From JAQWRV01 sp045564915 (lineage in GTDB: Bacteria; Pseudomonadota; Alphaproteobacteria; Rhodospirillales; Rhodospirillaceae), in contig JBJLGL010000014.1 in the NCBI GenBank assembly GCA_045564915.1, positions 62,001 to 126,000 of the forward strand: a DNA stretch of 64,000 bases, read 5' to 3'. The notes under the pieces are model-generated. The model was not told the DNA's origin and did not search any database. It saw nothing but the letters and a program-made list of their open reading frames with translations. The translations under genes and the position numbers were made by a program. Positions 25,244-34,497 of the stretch are shown here, one piece after another. Positions within the stretch are counted from its first letter, which is position 1. Every line of letters starts with the position of its first letter.

Positions 25244-28180
25244 TTATTCAGCAGTCAGTTTGGTAACACGTTGGAAGGGTCGCGGGATCTCATCGAGCGG
25301 TGTACTTAGCGCCCATTTGACCAGTTGGCTTTGCTCGGCCATATGAACCTTCATCAAACCTGTTGCCGGCGACGCAGCTGGCGAGCGCCCAGCATAGACC
25401 GGCCGAGTGGCACTTATCTTGATATCGTTTAACGCGTACTCGATGCGACGATCGACAAAGGTCCAACTTCCCATATTAGCTGGTTCTTCTTGGCACCACA
25501 CAACATCAGCATTTTGGTACTTTGAGAGCTCTTTTTGCAATGTTTCTTTCGGCCAGGGATAAAGCTGTTCAATGCGTACAATGGCAACATCATCAATTCC
25601 CGCTTCTTCACGCGCCTGCAGTAGGTCAAAATAAACCTTGCCCGTGCACAATACAACGCGATGAATCTTGGAATTTGACTTTAGCTTTTGTGTCTCACCG
25701 ATGACACGCTGAAACTGAGATTTAGCATTCATATCCTCAAGCGAGCTAAGGCATCGTTTATGTCGCAGGAGAGACTTGGGCGTCATAATCACAAGTGGCT
25801 TGCGGAAGTCGCGCCGGACTTGACGACGCAGGGCGTGAAAATAATTTGCGGGCGTAGTTAAATTGCATACCTGCCAATTATCATTGCCACACATCTGAAG
25901 ATAGCGCTCAAACCGAGCAGATGAGTGCTCTGGCCCCTGTCCTTCAAAGCCATGAGGTAATAGCAAAACAAGCCCAGACAAACGCAGCCACTTACTCTCC
26001 CCCGAGGAAATGAATTGGTCAATTATCATCTGTGCTGCATTGGAGAAATCGCCAAACTGAGCTTCCCACATTACCAGAGCGTGGGGCTCAGCCAGCGAGT
26101 AACCATATTCAAAACCGACAATAGAGAGCTCAGACAATGGACTGTCGATGACTTCAAGTAATGCTTGATCTGCACGGATTTTATTTAGCATAACATAACG
26201 TTCTTCGGATTCTTGATCGACCAGAGAGGCATGACGCTGAGAGAAAGTGCCGCGACGACAGTCCTGTCCCGACAGCCTAACAGGCGCGCCTTCAATAAGT
26301 AATGTGCCTATGGCCAACGCTTCGGCAGTCGCCCAGTCAACGCCTTCTTCTGTATCAATTGCCTTGCGTTTAGCTTTTAGTTGGCGCGCAATCTTGGAAT
26401 TAATCTTAAATTCTTCTGGCACTTTACAAATCGCATGGCCTACTTCTTTCAATGTTTTATCAGTCACACCAGTATCGTGTTCCTGATATTCCTCTTCACC
26501 AGCAAGCTGATCTAAACCTTTCCAGGCCCCTTCGAGCCAGTCTGCCTTATTTGGACGGTAAGAAGCGGCAGACTCAAAATCTACTTCCATCATATGAAGA
26601 AACTGGCTCATCTGCATATCAGCCTGTTCCTGAGTATACAGGCCTTCACCAACTAACTTGCTCGCATAAATTTCACGGGCTGTCTGGTGTTTACCTATCT
26701 TGTCGTACATCAACGGCTGCGTGAACTTAGGCTCATCTCCTTCATTGTGACCGTGACGACGGTAGCAGACGAGATCAAGCACCACGTCAACACCGAACTC
26801 TTGACGGAATTCAGTGGCAATACGGGCGCAATGCACAACAGCCTCCGGGTCGTCGCCGTTGACATGAAATATGGGGGCTTCAACCATCTTAGCAATATCA
26901 GTGCAATACAAACCAGATCGGCTGTACTGCGGTGTTGTCGTAAAGCCGATCTGATTATTAATAACAAAATGGATGGTGCCGCCAGTGGTATATCCTTCGA
27001 TCTGCGAGAAACCGAAACACTCAGCTATGACACCTTGGCCGGCGAAGGCTGCATCTCCATGCAAAAGCATACCCATCACCTTTTTGCGCGCTGAGTCTTT
27101 TAGTTGCTCCTGCTTAGCCCTCACCTTGCCTATCACAACTGGATCAACCACCTCCAGATGAGACGGGTTGGCGGTCAGCGAAAGATGAACTGTGTCATCA
27201 CCAAAAACCCGGTCAGCCGAGGTCCCAAGATGATACTTGACATCACCAGAGCCTTCTACATCGTCAGGGTTGGGTGAATTGCCTTGAAACTCTGAGAAGA
27301 TAGCTGTGAACGGCTTATGCATCACGTTGACCAGAATATTTAATCTGCCGCGGTGAGCCATACCAAGAACAATTTGCTCAATACCAAGTCTACCACCAAC
27401 CTTTAGGATTTGTTCTATGGCGGGAACACAGGACTCAGCTCCATCAAGTCCAAATCGTTTTGTGCCAGTATATTTAGTACCAAGAAATTTTTCGAACCCT
27501 TCCGCCTCAGTCATGCGCTCAAGAATAGCTTTCTTCCCCATATCTGAGAAATCAGTGTGATTGCGATCGCCTTCAATACGTTTCTGCAGCCAGAACTTCT
27601 GGTCTGGATCTTGAATGTGCGTAAATTCAATACCAATGGTTCCGCAATAGGTGGCCTGCAACGTCTGCAATATTTGGCGGGGAGTTCCCTTATCCATTCC
27701 CATAACACCCCCGAGATAAATCTCGTGATCCATTTTAGCTTCGTCAAATCCATGAACCTTTGGATCCAACTCGGGGTGCGGTTCGGGTGCTTGGAGACGT
27801 AGCGGATCAAGATGCGCAACCTGATGGCCACGGGCTCGGTATGCCCGAATGAGTTGTAATGCGTGTATTGAATCTTCTGTTTGCTGACGGAGTGCATTTG
27901 CATCTACTGACGGTTTCTTAGAAATACCTTGAACTGGGTTAGCACCGTTCTGAGAAGTGGGATCATCAGCACCAACCACACCGATGATGGCCGCATCGGA
28001 CTGTGCCCAGCTTGCACCGTCCAATTCCCTTAGTAGAGCATTGGCCTCATCATCCAATTCAAGAAAGAACTTACTCCACGACGAATCAACCGAGGCTGAA
28101 TCCGCTAGGAAGCGTGCATACAATTCCGAGACGAACGTCGCGTTCGCACCGGATAGAAAAGTGGGGTCCACGGCGATCAT
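25244..28180 (-). CDS. sucA: 2-oxoglutarate dehydrogenase E1 component
   Basis: 978 residues, the normal length for OdhA/SucA. Landmarks are: the N-terminal E2-binding segment (FVSELYARFLADSASVDSSW), the thiamine-diphosphate region with GMAHRGRLNILVNV, HGDAAFAGQGVIAE, NNQIGFTT, and the C-terminal transketolase part with LLLPHGFEGQGPEHSSAR. It decarboxylates 2-oxoglutarate and loads succinyl onto the E2 lipoyl arm. The ribosome site (GAAGGG) touches the annotated ATG; a GTG three codons later is better spaced, so the exact start is open. It begins the sucA-sucB-lpd run. Confidence 0.97.
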   Translation of the reverse strand: MIAVDPTFLSGANATFVSELYARFLADSASVDSSWSKFFLELDDEANALLRELDGASWAQSDAAIIGVVGADDPTSQNGANPVQGISKKPSVDANALRQQTEDSIHALQLIRAYRARGHQVAHLDPLRLQAPEPHPELDPKVHGFDEAKMDHEIYLGGVMGMDKGTPRQILQTLQATYCGTIGIEFTHIQDPDQKFWLQKRIEGDRNHTDFSDMGKKAILERMTEAEGFEKFLGTKYTGTKRFGLDGAESCVPAIEQILKVGGRLGIEQIVLGMAHRGRLNILVNVMHKPFTAIFSEFQGNSPNPDDVEGSGDVKYHLGTSADRVFGDDTVHLSLTANPSHLEVVDPVVIGKVRAKQEQLKDSARKKVMGMLLHGDAAFAGQGVIAECFGFSQIEGYTTGGTIHFVINNQIGFTTTPQYSRSGLYCTDIAKMVEAPIFHVNGDDPEAVVHCARIATEFRQEFGVDVVLDLVCYRRHGHNEGDEPKFTQPLMYDKIGKHQTAREIYASKLVGEGLYTQEQADMQMSQFLHMMEVDFESAASYRPNKADWLEGAWKGLDQLAGEEEYQEHDTGVTDKTLKEVGHAICKVPEEFKINSKIARQLKAKRKAIDTEEGVDWATAEALAIGTLLIEGAPVRLSGQDCRRGTFSQRHASLVDQESEERYVMLNKIRADQALLEVIDSPLSELSIVGFEYGYSLAEPHALVMWEAQFGDFSNAAQMIIDQFISSGESKWLRLSGLVLLLPHGFEGQGPEHSSARFERYLQMCGNDNWQVCNLTTPANYFHALRRQVRRDFRKPLVIMTPKSLLRHKRCLSSLEDMNAKSQFQRVIGETQKLKSNSKIHRVVLCTGKVYFDLLQAREEAGIDDVAIVRIEQLYPWPKETLQKELSKYQNADVVWCQEEPANMGSWTFVDRRIEYALNDIKISATRPVYAGRSPAASPATGLMKVHMAEQSQLVKWALSTPLDEIPRPFQRVTKLTAE

Positions 28181-28399
28181 CCCTTCGTCCCGCCAGAATA
28201 AGATTTTTTGCCCAAAACCGAGCTTATAGTATGGGTTTTAGACGAGAAGGCGCTGTAAAACAACGCGTTATGAGGCACCCTCAAAATTGCTGTAGCAACA
28301 CCAAAGTCATTAGCCTTAGTTAATTCAGGAGGCGTTTGAGCCAATAGTATCGTACTAACGAGTAGTGCGACGACCCCGCAGTTGATAGACCACCCTAGC

Positions 28400-29050
28400 C
28401 TAAAGCGGAAACTTTGGGCCAAACTGACTGATTTTAGAGATGGTTTCATCAACGGTAAGTACCTGCCCAAATGCCAGGCGTACAGCGGCTAGAGTGGCGG
28501 CTTTAATTTCCTCTGCTGAAAGTCCCTGCATACCGTGATTACCCGTGCCATCAGACAAAAAGAATACTTTATAGTCACGCTGGTTAGCTTCGCGGGCGGT
28601 GGTATCGCAGCACACATTAGTCGCGATTCCTCCGATTATGACGGAATCTATTCCGTTAGAGCGCAATATAAGATCCAGATCTGTGCCTGTAAAAGCGCCG
28701 AATCGCGGCTTAGTAAGAAGGATATCAGACGGCTCGATTTCAACAGAGTCATGCAACTTGGCACCATCAGTGCCCTCTGTAATACCACCACGTCGATTAG
28801 CCCCCGTATCTTGTAGATAAGCCGTGACAATCTCAGCGGCGATGCCACGATTTGAACCATCTGCGCGTAATTCATTGATAGTGTGGATAATCATCATTCC
28901 GTGTTCACGGCAAACACGTGACAATTTGTTTAGTCGCTCTACAACTTCAGGTCCATCCGTGGCAGATATTTCGAAGCCTTCAACAAAAACGTTCTGCAGG
29001 TCAACGTTAATCAGTGCCGTATGTGCTGGATCAATAGGCCAGTCAATCAT
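28400..29050 (-). CDS. isochorismatase-family cysteine hydrolase
   Basis: 216 residues. The cysteine-hydrolase triad is visible: Asp17 in NVDLQN, Lys114 in LLTKPRFGAF, and Cys147 in GIATNVCCDTTA with the preceding cis-peptide region. The family covers isochorismatase, nicotinamidase, N-carbamoylsarcosine amidase and biuret or ureidoacrylate hydrolases. The substrate here is not decidable, though hydrolysis of an amide or carbamate is likelier than isochorismate cleavage. Gaps of 219 and 249 bp on either side suggest its own promoter. It is one of three genes that split the TCA cluster. Confidence 0.9.
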   Translation of the reverse strand: MIDWPIDPAHTALINVDLQNVFVEGFEISATDGPEVVERLNKLSRVCREHGMMIIHTINELRADGSNRGIAAEIVTAYLQDTGANRRGGITEGTDGAKLHDSVEIEPSDILLTKPRFGAFTGTDLDLILRSNGIDSVIIGGIATNVCCDTTAREANQRDYKVFFLSDGTGNHGMQGLSAEEIKAATLAAVRLAFGQVLTVDETISKISQFGPKFPL

Positions 29051-29299
29051 GGCAGGGCTCCTTTTATAGCCGAATACAAAACAGTAATATTAATTACGCT
29101 TAAATTAAATGGAAAGAGAGCTAGAACCAGGCACAACTGCCAGCGCTATAGAGTATCTTCATTCGAAGAGACGCCCTTTGACACAGTTTTACCCCCCACT
29201 CTGAGGCACTTTAGGACTCATATCCATAGGGGAAAATAATGCGTTTGCAGGGAGAAAGACAGCAACAGCCCTATGCCTATGAATCCGATAAAATGGCAG

Positions 29300-30187
29300 C
29301 TAGTCTTTTGTTGCCACTTCAAAATCATAGCCATCAGAATTTGGGGCTGACCCCAGGATACGCACTGCCGTTGGTGTGGCAAAATGCGCCGGCATAATCA
29401 GAGCATCAGTATCAGCAACATCGTCAAGAAACTTTTTCCGTGTTTCACGGGACTCGTCAGGATCCCAGCAAAAGTTACTCGACCAGCCCGGGTGCTCAAT
29501 CTGTAATGGATGATGAATAGTATCTCCAATGAAATAAGCCCGCTGAGTTCCGTCACTCACGTGGAGAATCACGTTGCCCGGAGTATGTCCGGGGGCAGGG
29601 ATAAGGTGAATGCCAGGTTCGATCTCATAGTCAGATTCCACTAGGACCGCTTGGCCTGCCTCTATAATAGGCTGGACACTATCATCCCAAGACCGGTGAT
29701 TGGCCAGCTCACCAGATGTTTCCCTCACATAACTCCAGTGCTCAACTTCCTTCCGCGCCATGAGGTATCTTGCGTTGGGAAAGGTTGGCACCCATCGACC
29801 ATCAAGCAGTTTGGTATTCCAGCCAACATGGTCTGCATGTAGATGTGTGCATAAGACGTAGTCAATACTTTCTGCCGGAACGCCCGCCTTAGCCAGATCA
29901 CGCAAGAATGATCCGCTCCGCTGGTGCCAATCAGGTAATTCTGGGCGCTCTTTGTCGTTGCCGATACAGGTATCAACTAGGATGTTATTGCGTGCTGTGC
30001 GAATGACAAAAGTATGGAATGACATCATTAACATGTGGGTCTTGGCATTGTAGAATCTGGGGTCAGATGCAATTTTGGAGTCGCGCACTGCATCTTGCGT
30101 CGCATCGGGCAGAAGGAATTCAGGAACACGAAAATCGCCTTCCAATTCAATAATACGGACGATATCAAAGGGACCCGGTATATACAT
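29300..30187 (-). CDS. MBL-fold metallo-hydrolase
   Basis: 295 residues. The metal motif HLHADH is at 115-120 (CTHLHADHVGWN). Further ligands are in the HTPGNVILHV strand, the IGDTIHHPLQ loop and the C-terminal PAHF segment, as in lactonase-like and related MBL enzymes. It is predicted cytoplasmic and hydrolytic, with two metal ions; the substrate is unknown. It stands between the cysteine hydrolase and the sulfotransferase, separated by gaps of about 190-250 bp. Confidence 0.92.
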   Translation of the reverse strand: MYIPGPFDIVRIIELEGDFRVPEFLLPDATQDAVRDSKIASDPRFYNAKTHMLMMSFHTFVIRTARNNILVDTCIGNDKERPELPDWHQRSGSFLRDLAKAGVPAESIDYVLCTHLHADHVGWNTKLLDGRWVPTFPNARYLMARKEVEHWSYVRETSGELANHRSWDDSVQPIIEAGQAVLVESDYEIEPGIHLIPAPGHTPGNVILHVSDGTQRAYFIGDTIHHPLQIEHPGWSSNFCWDPDESRETRKKFLDDVADTDALIMPAHFATPTAVRILGSAPNSDGYDFEVATKD

Positions 30188-30377
30188 ATTTCTATCAAAG
30201 ACTAGATGTCAGAGCTTGTCTATAGGGAGGTGACTCTTCAGCCAAAAGGGTTTCTAGTCTCATTATTTTACAGGCCAATGGTCAGGATTAATACGAATCA
30301 AATTAAGTTTAGCCGATTCTAAGAAATGTCTAAGCTATATGTTTGGTTTATCGTTAGGTTAACCATTCCAAATGAAT

Positions 30378-31058
30378 TTAATCTATCCCATAGTCAGTTG
30401 CCTCACGGGCATAATCAAACGCCTCACAATCAACCAATGACAAGTTTCTTACCAATTCAAATGTTTGGGGTGTATAGGAATCCGTCCACGGTTCATGGTA
30501 ACTCTGGTTGAAGTGATCTAGCAGAATATTGGTCAAGCCAAGACAGCTAACCACCTCATTGAAACCATCGGCCAATGATTCGTACCTTAGCACTTTATCA
30601 ACTATTTGTTGGCCGGTTTTATCAAAAACATACTTTGTTTGAGGCCTTGACGCTAGCAACCTGCCGTAAGCATCCAGGTGGCGGCAAACATAATCGGTAA
30701 AATCTGTATATTGTTGTAAGATTTTAAAATGTGGTGCCGACGTAACTTGCGTATTGTAAGTGTACCATGACAATTCCATATCCCACGGATTGCGCACCAC
30801 GGCAAAACTGTAGAGGCTATTGAATTTATCTTCGCCGATAATCTCTTTGACACCCACTGCACTAGCGTGGATTGGCAGGTCAAGTAATCTGGCAGAGTAG
30901 CCCCTGGCTTCTAGCCAAGTTGCCTGCGCATCAGGATCTTTATGCCTCCTCTTGGCCCGGCGCATAAGATCGAGATGAGCAAAGGCCCCTGAAATAGATG
31001 TACCCGCACTCTTCGGCACATGAACAAAGAGAAACGCTGGGTCATCACAAATTATCAT
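30378..31058 (-). CDS. sulfotransferase family protein
   Basis: 226 residues. The 5'-phosphosulfate-binding loop FVHVPKSAGTSI (residues 11-22, with Lys16) and the 3'-phosphate site FAVVRNPWDMELSWY are the two PAPS motifs of the sulfotransferase family 2. By family it transfers sulfate from PAPS to a hydroxyl on a carbohydrate or small molecule. No membrane anchor is seen. No sulfate-activation genes are nearby. It lies between sucD and the MBL gene. Confidence 0.88.
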   Translation of the reverse strand: MIICDDPAFLFVHVPKSAGTSISGAFAHLDLMRRAKRRHKDPDAQATWLEARGYSARLLDLPIHASAVGVKEIIGEDKFNSLYSFAVVRNPWDMELSWYTYNTQVTSAPHFKILQQYTDFTDYVCRHLDAYGRLLASRPQTKYVFDKTGQQIVDKVLRYESLADGFNEVVSCLGLTNILLDHFNQSYHEPWTDSYTPQTFELVRNLSLVDCEAFDYAREATDYGID

Positions 31059-31109
31059 TGGACAGCCATAGGTTTAGAATGTGACTTCTGCAGGAGAATC
31101 AAGGGTGGG

Positions 31110-31991
31110 CTATACCTCCGTCTTCATCGCTTCCAACATAGTCGAGCCCAAACCTGCTGGACTTTCTGAGACAAAGATACCTGCCGACTTCATAGCATCT
31201 ATCTTAGAGTCAGCAGTTCCTTGCCCTCCAGAAATTATAGCCCCGGCATGGCCCATGCGTTTACCGGGTGGCGCCGTTACCCCCGCAACAAAACCGCACA
31301 TGGGTTTCTTACTCTTTGAATCTTTATAATATTGCGCTGCTTCTTCTTCAGCCGTGCCGCCGATCTCGCCAATCATTATGATACCCTCAGTTTCAGGGTC
31401 GCCAATAAATTCCTCCAGACAATCAATGAAGTTAGTGCCGTTAACGGGATCACCCCCAATACCTATGCATGTCGTCTGCCCTAGGCCCGCTGCCGTAGTC
31501 TGACCAACCGCTTCATAAGTGAGCGTACCCGAACGTGAGACCACGCCTATTTTGCCCTTTTGGTGAATATGGCCAGGCATTATGCCTATTTTACATTCAC
31601 CCGGTGTGATGATTCCAGGGCAGTTAGGGCCGATAAGCTGTGTAGCTGAGCCCGTCAGAGCACGCTTAACCCGCACCATATCGAGAACTGGAATCCCCTC
31701 AGTTATACAGACTACTAAAGGTATTTCGGCTGCAATAGATTCAAGAATTGCATCTGCTGCAAAGGGAGGGGGCACATAAATAACAGAAGCATCAGCGCCC
31801 GTATCCTTTACCGCATCGGCTACCGTATCGAAGACAGGTAGATCTAAATGCTTGGCACCCCCCTTGCCCGGCGTAACACCGCCGACCATTCTAGTGCCAT
31901 ATGCAATAGCTTGTTCTGAGTGGAATGTGCCTTGACTTCCCGTAAAACCTTGACAGATAACCTTCGTATCTTTGTTAACAAGAACAGACAC
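31110..31991 (-). CDS. sucD: succinyl-CoA synthetase alpha subunit
   Basis: 293 residues with the CoA-binding N-terminal domain (VICQGFTGSQGTFHSEQAI), GVVSRSGTLTYEA, and the phosphohistidine loop RMGHAGAIISGGQGTA. With SucC it converts succinyl-CoA to succinate with formation of ATP or GTP. Its start overlaps the sucC stop by one base, so the two are coupled. Confidence 0.98.
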   Translation of the reverse strand: MSVLVNKDTKVICQGFTGSQGTFHSEQAIAYGTRMVGGVTPGKGGAKHLDLPVFDTVADAVKDTGADASVIYVPPPFAADAILESIAAEIPLVVCITEGIPVLDMVRVKRALTGSATQLIGPNCPGIITPGECKIGIMPGHIHQKGKIGVVSRSGTLTYEAVGQTTAAGLGQTTCIGIGGDPVNGTNFIDCLEEFIGDPETEGIIMIGEIGGTAEEEAAQYYKDSKSKKPMCGFVAGVTAPPGKRMGHAGAIISGGQGTADSKIDAMKSAGIFVSESPAGLGSTMLEAMKTEV

Positions 31992-33190
31992 TATGCGGCC
32001 TCCTTAACGGCTTGAACCACTTTAGCAGCAGCATCACCAAGATCGTCAGCAGAAATAATGGGTAGGCCGGACTCAACCATGATTTTCTTACCAAGCTCTA
32101 CATTAGTACCCTCAAGACGCACGACCAAGGGAACCTTAAGGCTTACTTCTTTAGCGGCTTCTACAACACCTTCAGCAATTACATCACACCGCATTATACC
32201 GCCGAAGATATTGACAAGAATACCTTCCACGTTGGGATCGGAGAGAATTATTTTGAATGCAGTGGTGACACGCTCGGCGGTGGCGCCACCCCCAACATCA
32301 AGAAAGTTTGCTGGTGAGCCACCATGCAGTTGGATAATGTCCATAGTCGACATGGCCAATCCAGCGCCATTGACCATGCAACCAATAGTGCCGTCAAGTT
32401 TGATATAATTGAGGTCATGCTTAGAGGCCTCCAACTCCATAGGGTCCTCTTCGTCTTCATCGCGCAGGTCGTGAATGTCGGGCTGGCGATACAGTGCGTT
32501 TGAATCGAAGTTCATTTTTGCATCGAGAGGTATTACCTCCCCGTCTTCAGTAACTACTAATGGGTTGATTTCCAGCAAAGAGGCGTCAGTCCTTAGAAAG
32601 GCCTCATAAAGTGACTTTAGTAACCTGGCGCACGCCTTAATTTGATTGCCTTGGAGCCCAAGTGCAAAAGCAATATTGCGGCAGTGAAATCCCTGGATTC
32701 CAGTGGCTGGATCAATGGATTGTAATAGAATTTTTTCCGGGGATTCTTCCGCTACATCTTCGATATTCATGCCCCCCTCAGTCGAGGCCATGATAGTCAC
32801 CTGGCTGGTGCCGCGGTCAATCAGCATGGAAAGATACAACTCTCGTGCTATGTCACACCCGGCTTCCACATAAACCCGCTTGACTTCCTTGCCAGCAGGT
32901 CCAGTTTGGCGTGTAACTAGAGTCTTGCCGAGCATATCGGTAACATTTTCTTTAACCTCGGCGACTGACTTGCAGACGCGCACACCCCCCTTACCTTTAC
33001 CTTTATCTTCTATGAAAGTGCCCTTACCGCGGCCGCCTGCGTGAATTTGTGATTTGACCACAAAAACTCTACTGCTAAGCCGGGAGGCCACCGCTTCCGC
33101 TTCCGCGCCGGTATATGCTACGCCGCCATCTGGCACCGGCACACCATGCTTTTTCAACACTTGCTTAGCTTGATACTCATGAATATTCAT
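31991..33190 (-). CDS. sucC: succinyl-CoA synthetase beta subunit
   Basis: 399 residues beginning MNIHEYQAKQVLKKHGVPVP, the standard start of the family. It has an ATP-grasp domain (VKSQIHAGGRGKG, later EINPLVVTEDG with metal ligands) and the C-terminal CoA-ligase domain (VNIFGGIMRCDVIAEGVV). It lies 33 bp downstream of mdh and immediately upstream of sucD. Confidence 0.98.
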   Translation of the reverse strand: MNIHEYQAKQVLKKHGVPVPDGGVAYTGAEAEAVASRLSSRVFVVKSQIHAGGRGKGTFIEDKGKGKGGVRVCKSVAEVKENVTDMLGKTLVTRQTGPAGKEVKRVYVEAGCDIARELYLSMLIDRGTSQVTIMASTEGGMNIEDVAEESPEKILLQSIDPATGIQGFHCRNIAFALGLQGNQIKACARLLKSLYEAFLRTDASLLEINPLVVTEDGEVIPLDAKMNFDSNALYRQPDIHDLRDEDEEDPMELEASKHDLNYIKLDGTIGCMVNGAGLAMSTMDIIQLHGGSPANFLDVGGGATAERVTTAFKIILSDPNVEGILVNIFGGIMRCDVIAEGVVEAAKEVSLKVPLVVRLEGTNVELGKKIMVESGLPIISADDLGDAAAKVVQAVKEAA

Positions 33191-33223
33191 GGCATTTCCC
33201 TTAGGCTGATGGTTATGTGTAGA

Positions 33224-34189
33224 TTATTTGCCTAATGACCTATCAATCTTCTTGCAGGCCTTCATCAAGCCTTGAACGGACTGCACAGAATTAGTGAACA
33301 TTTTCTTTTCTGTTGCATTAAGATTTATTTCAACAACACGCTCAACACCCCTAGCGCCTATGATACATGGTACGCCGACGTACAACTCTTTAAGATTGTA
33401 TTCACCGTTCAGCGCAGCCGCGCAGGGAAGTAGACGCTTCTGATCACGAAGATAACTCTCAGCCATTTCAATGGCAGCGGCAGCAGGTGCATAAAATGCT
33501 GAACCAGTTTTAAGCAAACCAACAATTTCAGCACCGCCTTCACGGGTGCGTTGAACGATCTTATTTAGGCGTTGTTTGGTAGTCCATCCCATCTTAATCA
33601 GGTCAGGCAATGGAATACCAGCGACTGCTGAGTAGCGTACTAAGGGAACCATGGTATCGCCATGACCGCCGAGCACAAAGGCCGTAACATCGCGTACGGA
33701 CACTTTGAACTCTTCTGCCAAGAAATAACGGAAGCGAGCGGAGTCCAAAACTCCAGCCATGCCTACTACCTTATTGGGCCTAAGGCCGGAGAACTTGCGC
33801 AGCGCCCAGACCATTGCGTCTAGCGGATTTGTGATGCAAATCACGAAGGCGTTCGGGGCATATTTTTTTATACCTGCCCCCACCTGCTTCATGACGCTGA
33901 GGTTGATCCCCAAAAGATCGTCGCGGCTCATGCCAGGCTTCCGTGGCACTCCAGCGGTAACTATCACCACATCTGCACCTTTGATACCAGCGTAACTTTT
34001 AGTTCCAGCCAACTTAACGTCCACGCCATCAATCGGAGTGCTTTCAGCCAAGTCCAGGGCCTTTCCCTGGGGTACACCATCAACAATGTCGAAAAGAACT
34101 ACATCACCCAACTCTTTAAGTGCCGAAAGGTGCGCCAGTGTGCCACCAATATTGCCGGCGCCAATAAGCGCTATTTTATTGCGTGCCAT
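33224..34189 (-). CDS. mdh: malate dehydrogenase
   Basis: About 321 residues. Two adjacent ATGs (34192, 34189) follow a strong AAGGGGAT; the second has the better spacing and gives MARNKIALIGAGNIGG, the usual family start. A longer frame to 34225 has no support. The NAD site is GAGNIGG, catalytic residues lie in NPLDAMVWALRK and the His in GGHGDTMVPL. It is the LDH-like type of MDH found in alphaproteobacteria. It oxidises malate to oxaloacetate and heads the mdh-sucC-sucD run. Confidence 0.97.
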   Translation of the reverse strand: MARNKIALIGAGNIGGTLAHLSALKELGDVVLFDIVDGVPQGKALDLAESTPIDGVDVKLAGTKSYAGIKGADVVIVTAGVPRKPGMSRDDLLGINLSVMKQVGAGIKKYAPNAFVICITNPLDAMVWALRKFSGLRPNKVVGMAGVLDSARFRYFLAEEFKVSVRDVTAFVLGGHGDTMVPLVRYSAVAGIPLPDLIKMGWTTKQRLNKIVQRTREGGAEIVGLLKTGSAFYAPAAAAIEMAESYLRDQKRLLPCAAALNGEYNLKELYVGVPCIIGARGVERVVEINLNATEKKMFTNSVQSVQGLMKACKKIDRSLGK

Positions 34190-34497
34190 CATATCCCCTT
34201 GCCATATAAGGCTTGGCCAAAACAATCGCCGCCTGACCAGAGCTCATTATTAAATCTCATTTACACGTTGGCCGGTTGGTAGCGCGAAACGGGAACAGGA
34301 GCAAGAGTGAGACGCGCTCCCAAACCCAAAAATCCTATATTGGCTAGTATGGTGGGGCTTTCTTGCTCTTGATCGCAGCCACCTCTAAGGCCAATACAAA
34401 TAATTAAGGAGAAATTGATGCAGTAATAGGGCACCCGGCATCTAGCAATAGCAGGAACTGCAAGTAATCGGATCATCGGTTATATTGGAATTCTTGG
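34190..34497 (-). other. 308-bp region upstream of mdh
   Basis: This is the space between the zapE stop and the mdh start, so it should hold the mdh promoter and leader on the minus strand. I see the mdh ribosome site (AAGGGG) but no clear -35/-10 pair and no terminator with a T tract. A 71-codon frame here has no codon or motif support. Confidence 0.4.

Noticed and set aside
26687..27094. 135-codon plus-strand frame opposite sucA, and similar long antisense frames in sdhA (38273-38761) and ffh (54728-55201)
   Set aside because: These are shadows of strongly coding minus-strand genes with clear family motifs.
28177..28470. 97-codon minus-strand frame in the gap upstream of sucA
   Set aside because: It overlaps both the cysteine hydrolase and sucA start, lacks a ribosome site and shows no motif.
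29239..29391. Short plus-strand frame with AGGGG upstream at 29239
   Set aside because: It runs antisense into the MBL hydrolase gene and has no family-like sequence.
34261..34476. 71-codon minus-strand frame between zapE and mdh
   Set aside because: No ribosome site, no recognisable motif; it occupies the expected mdh promoter and leader.
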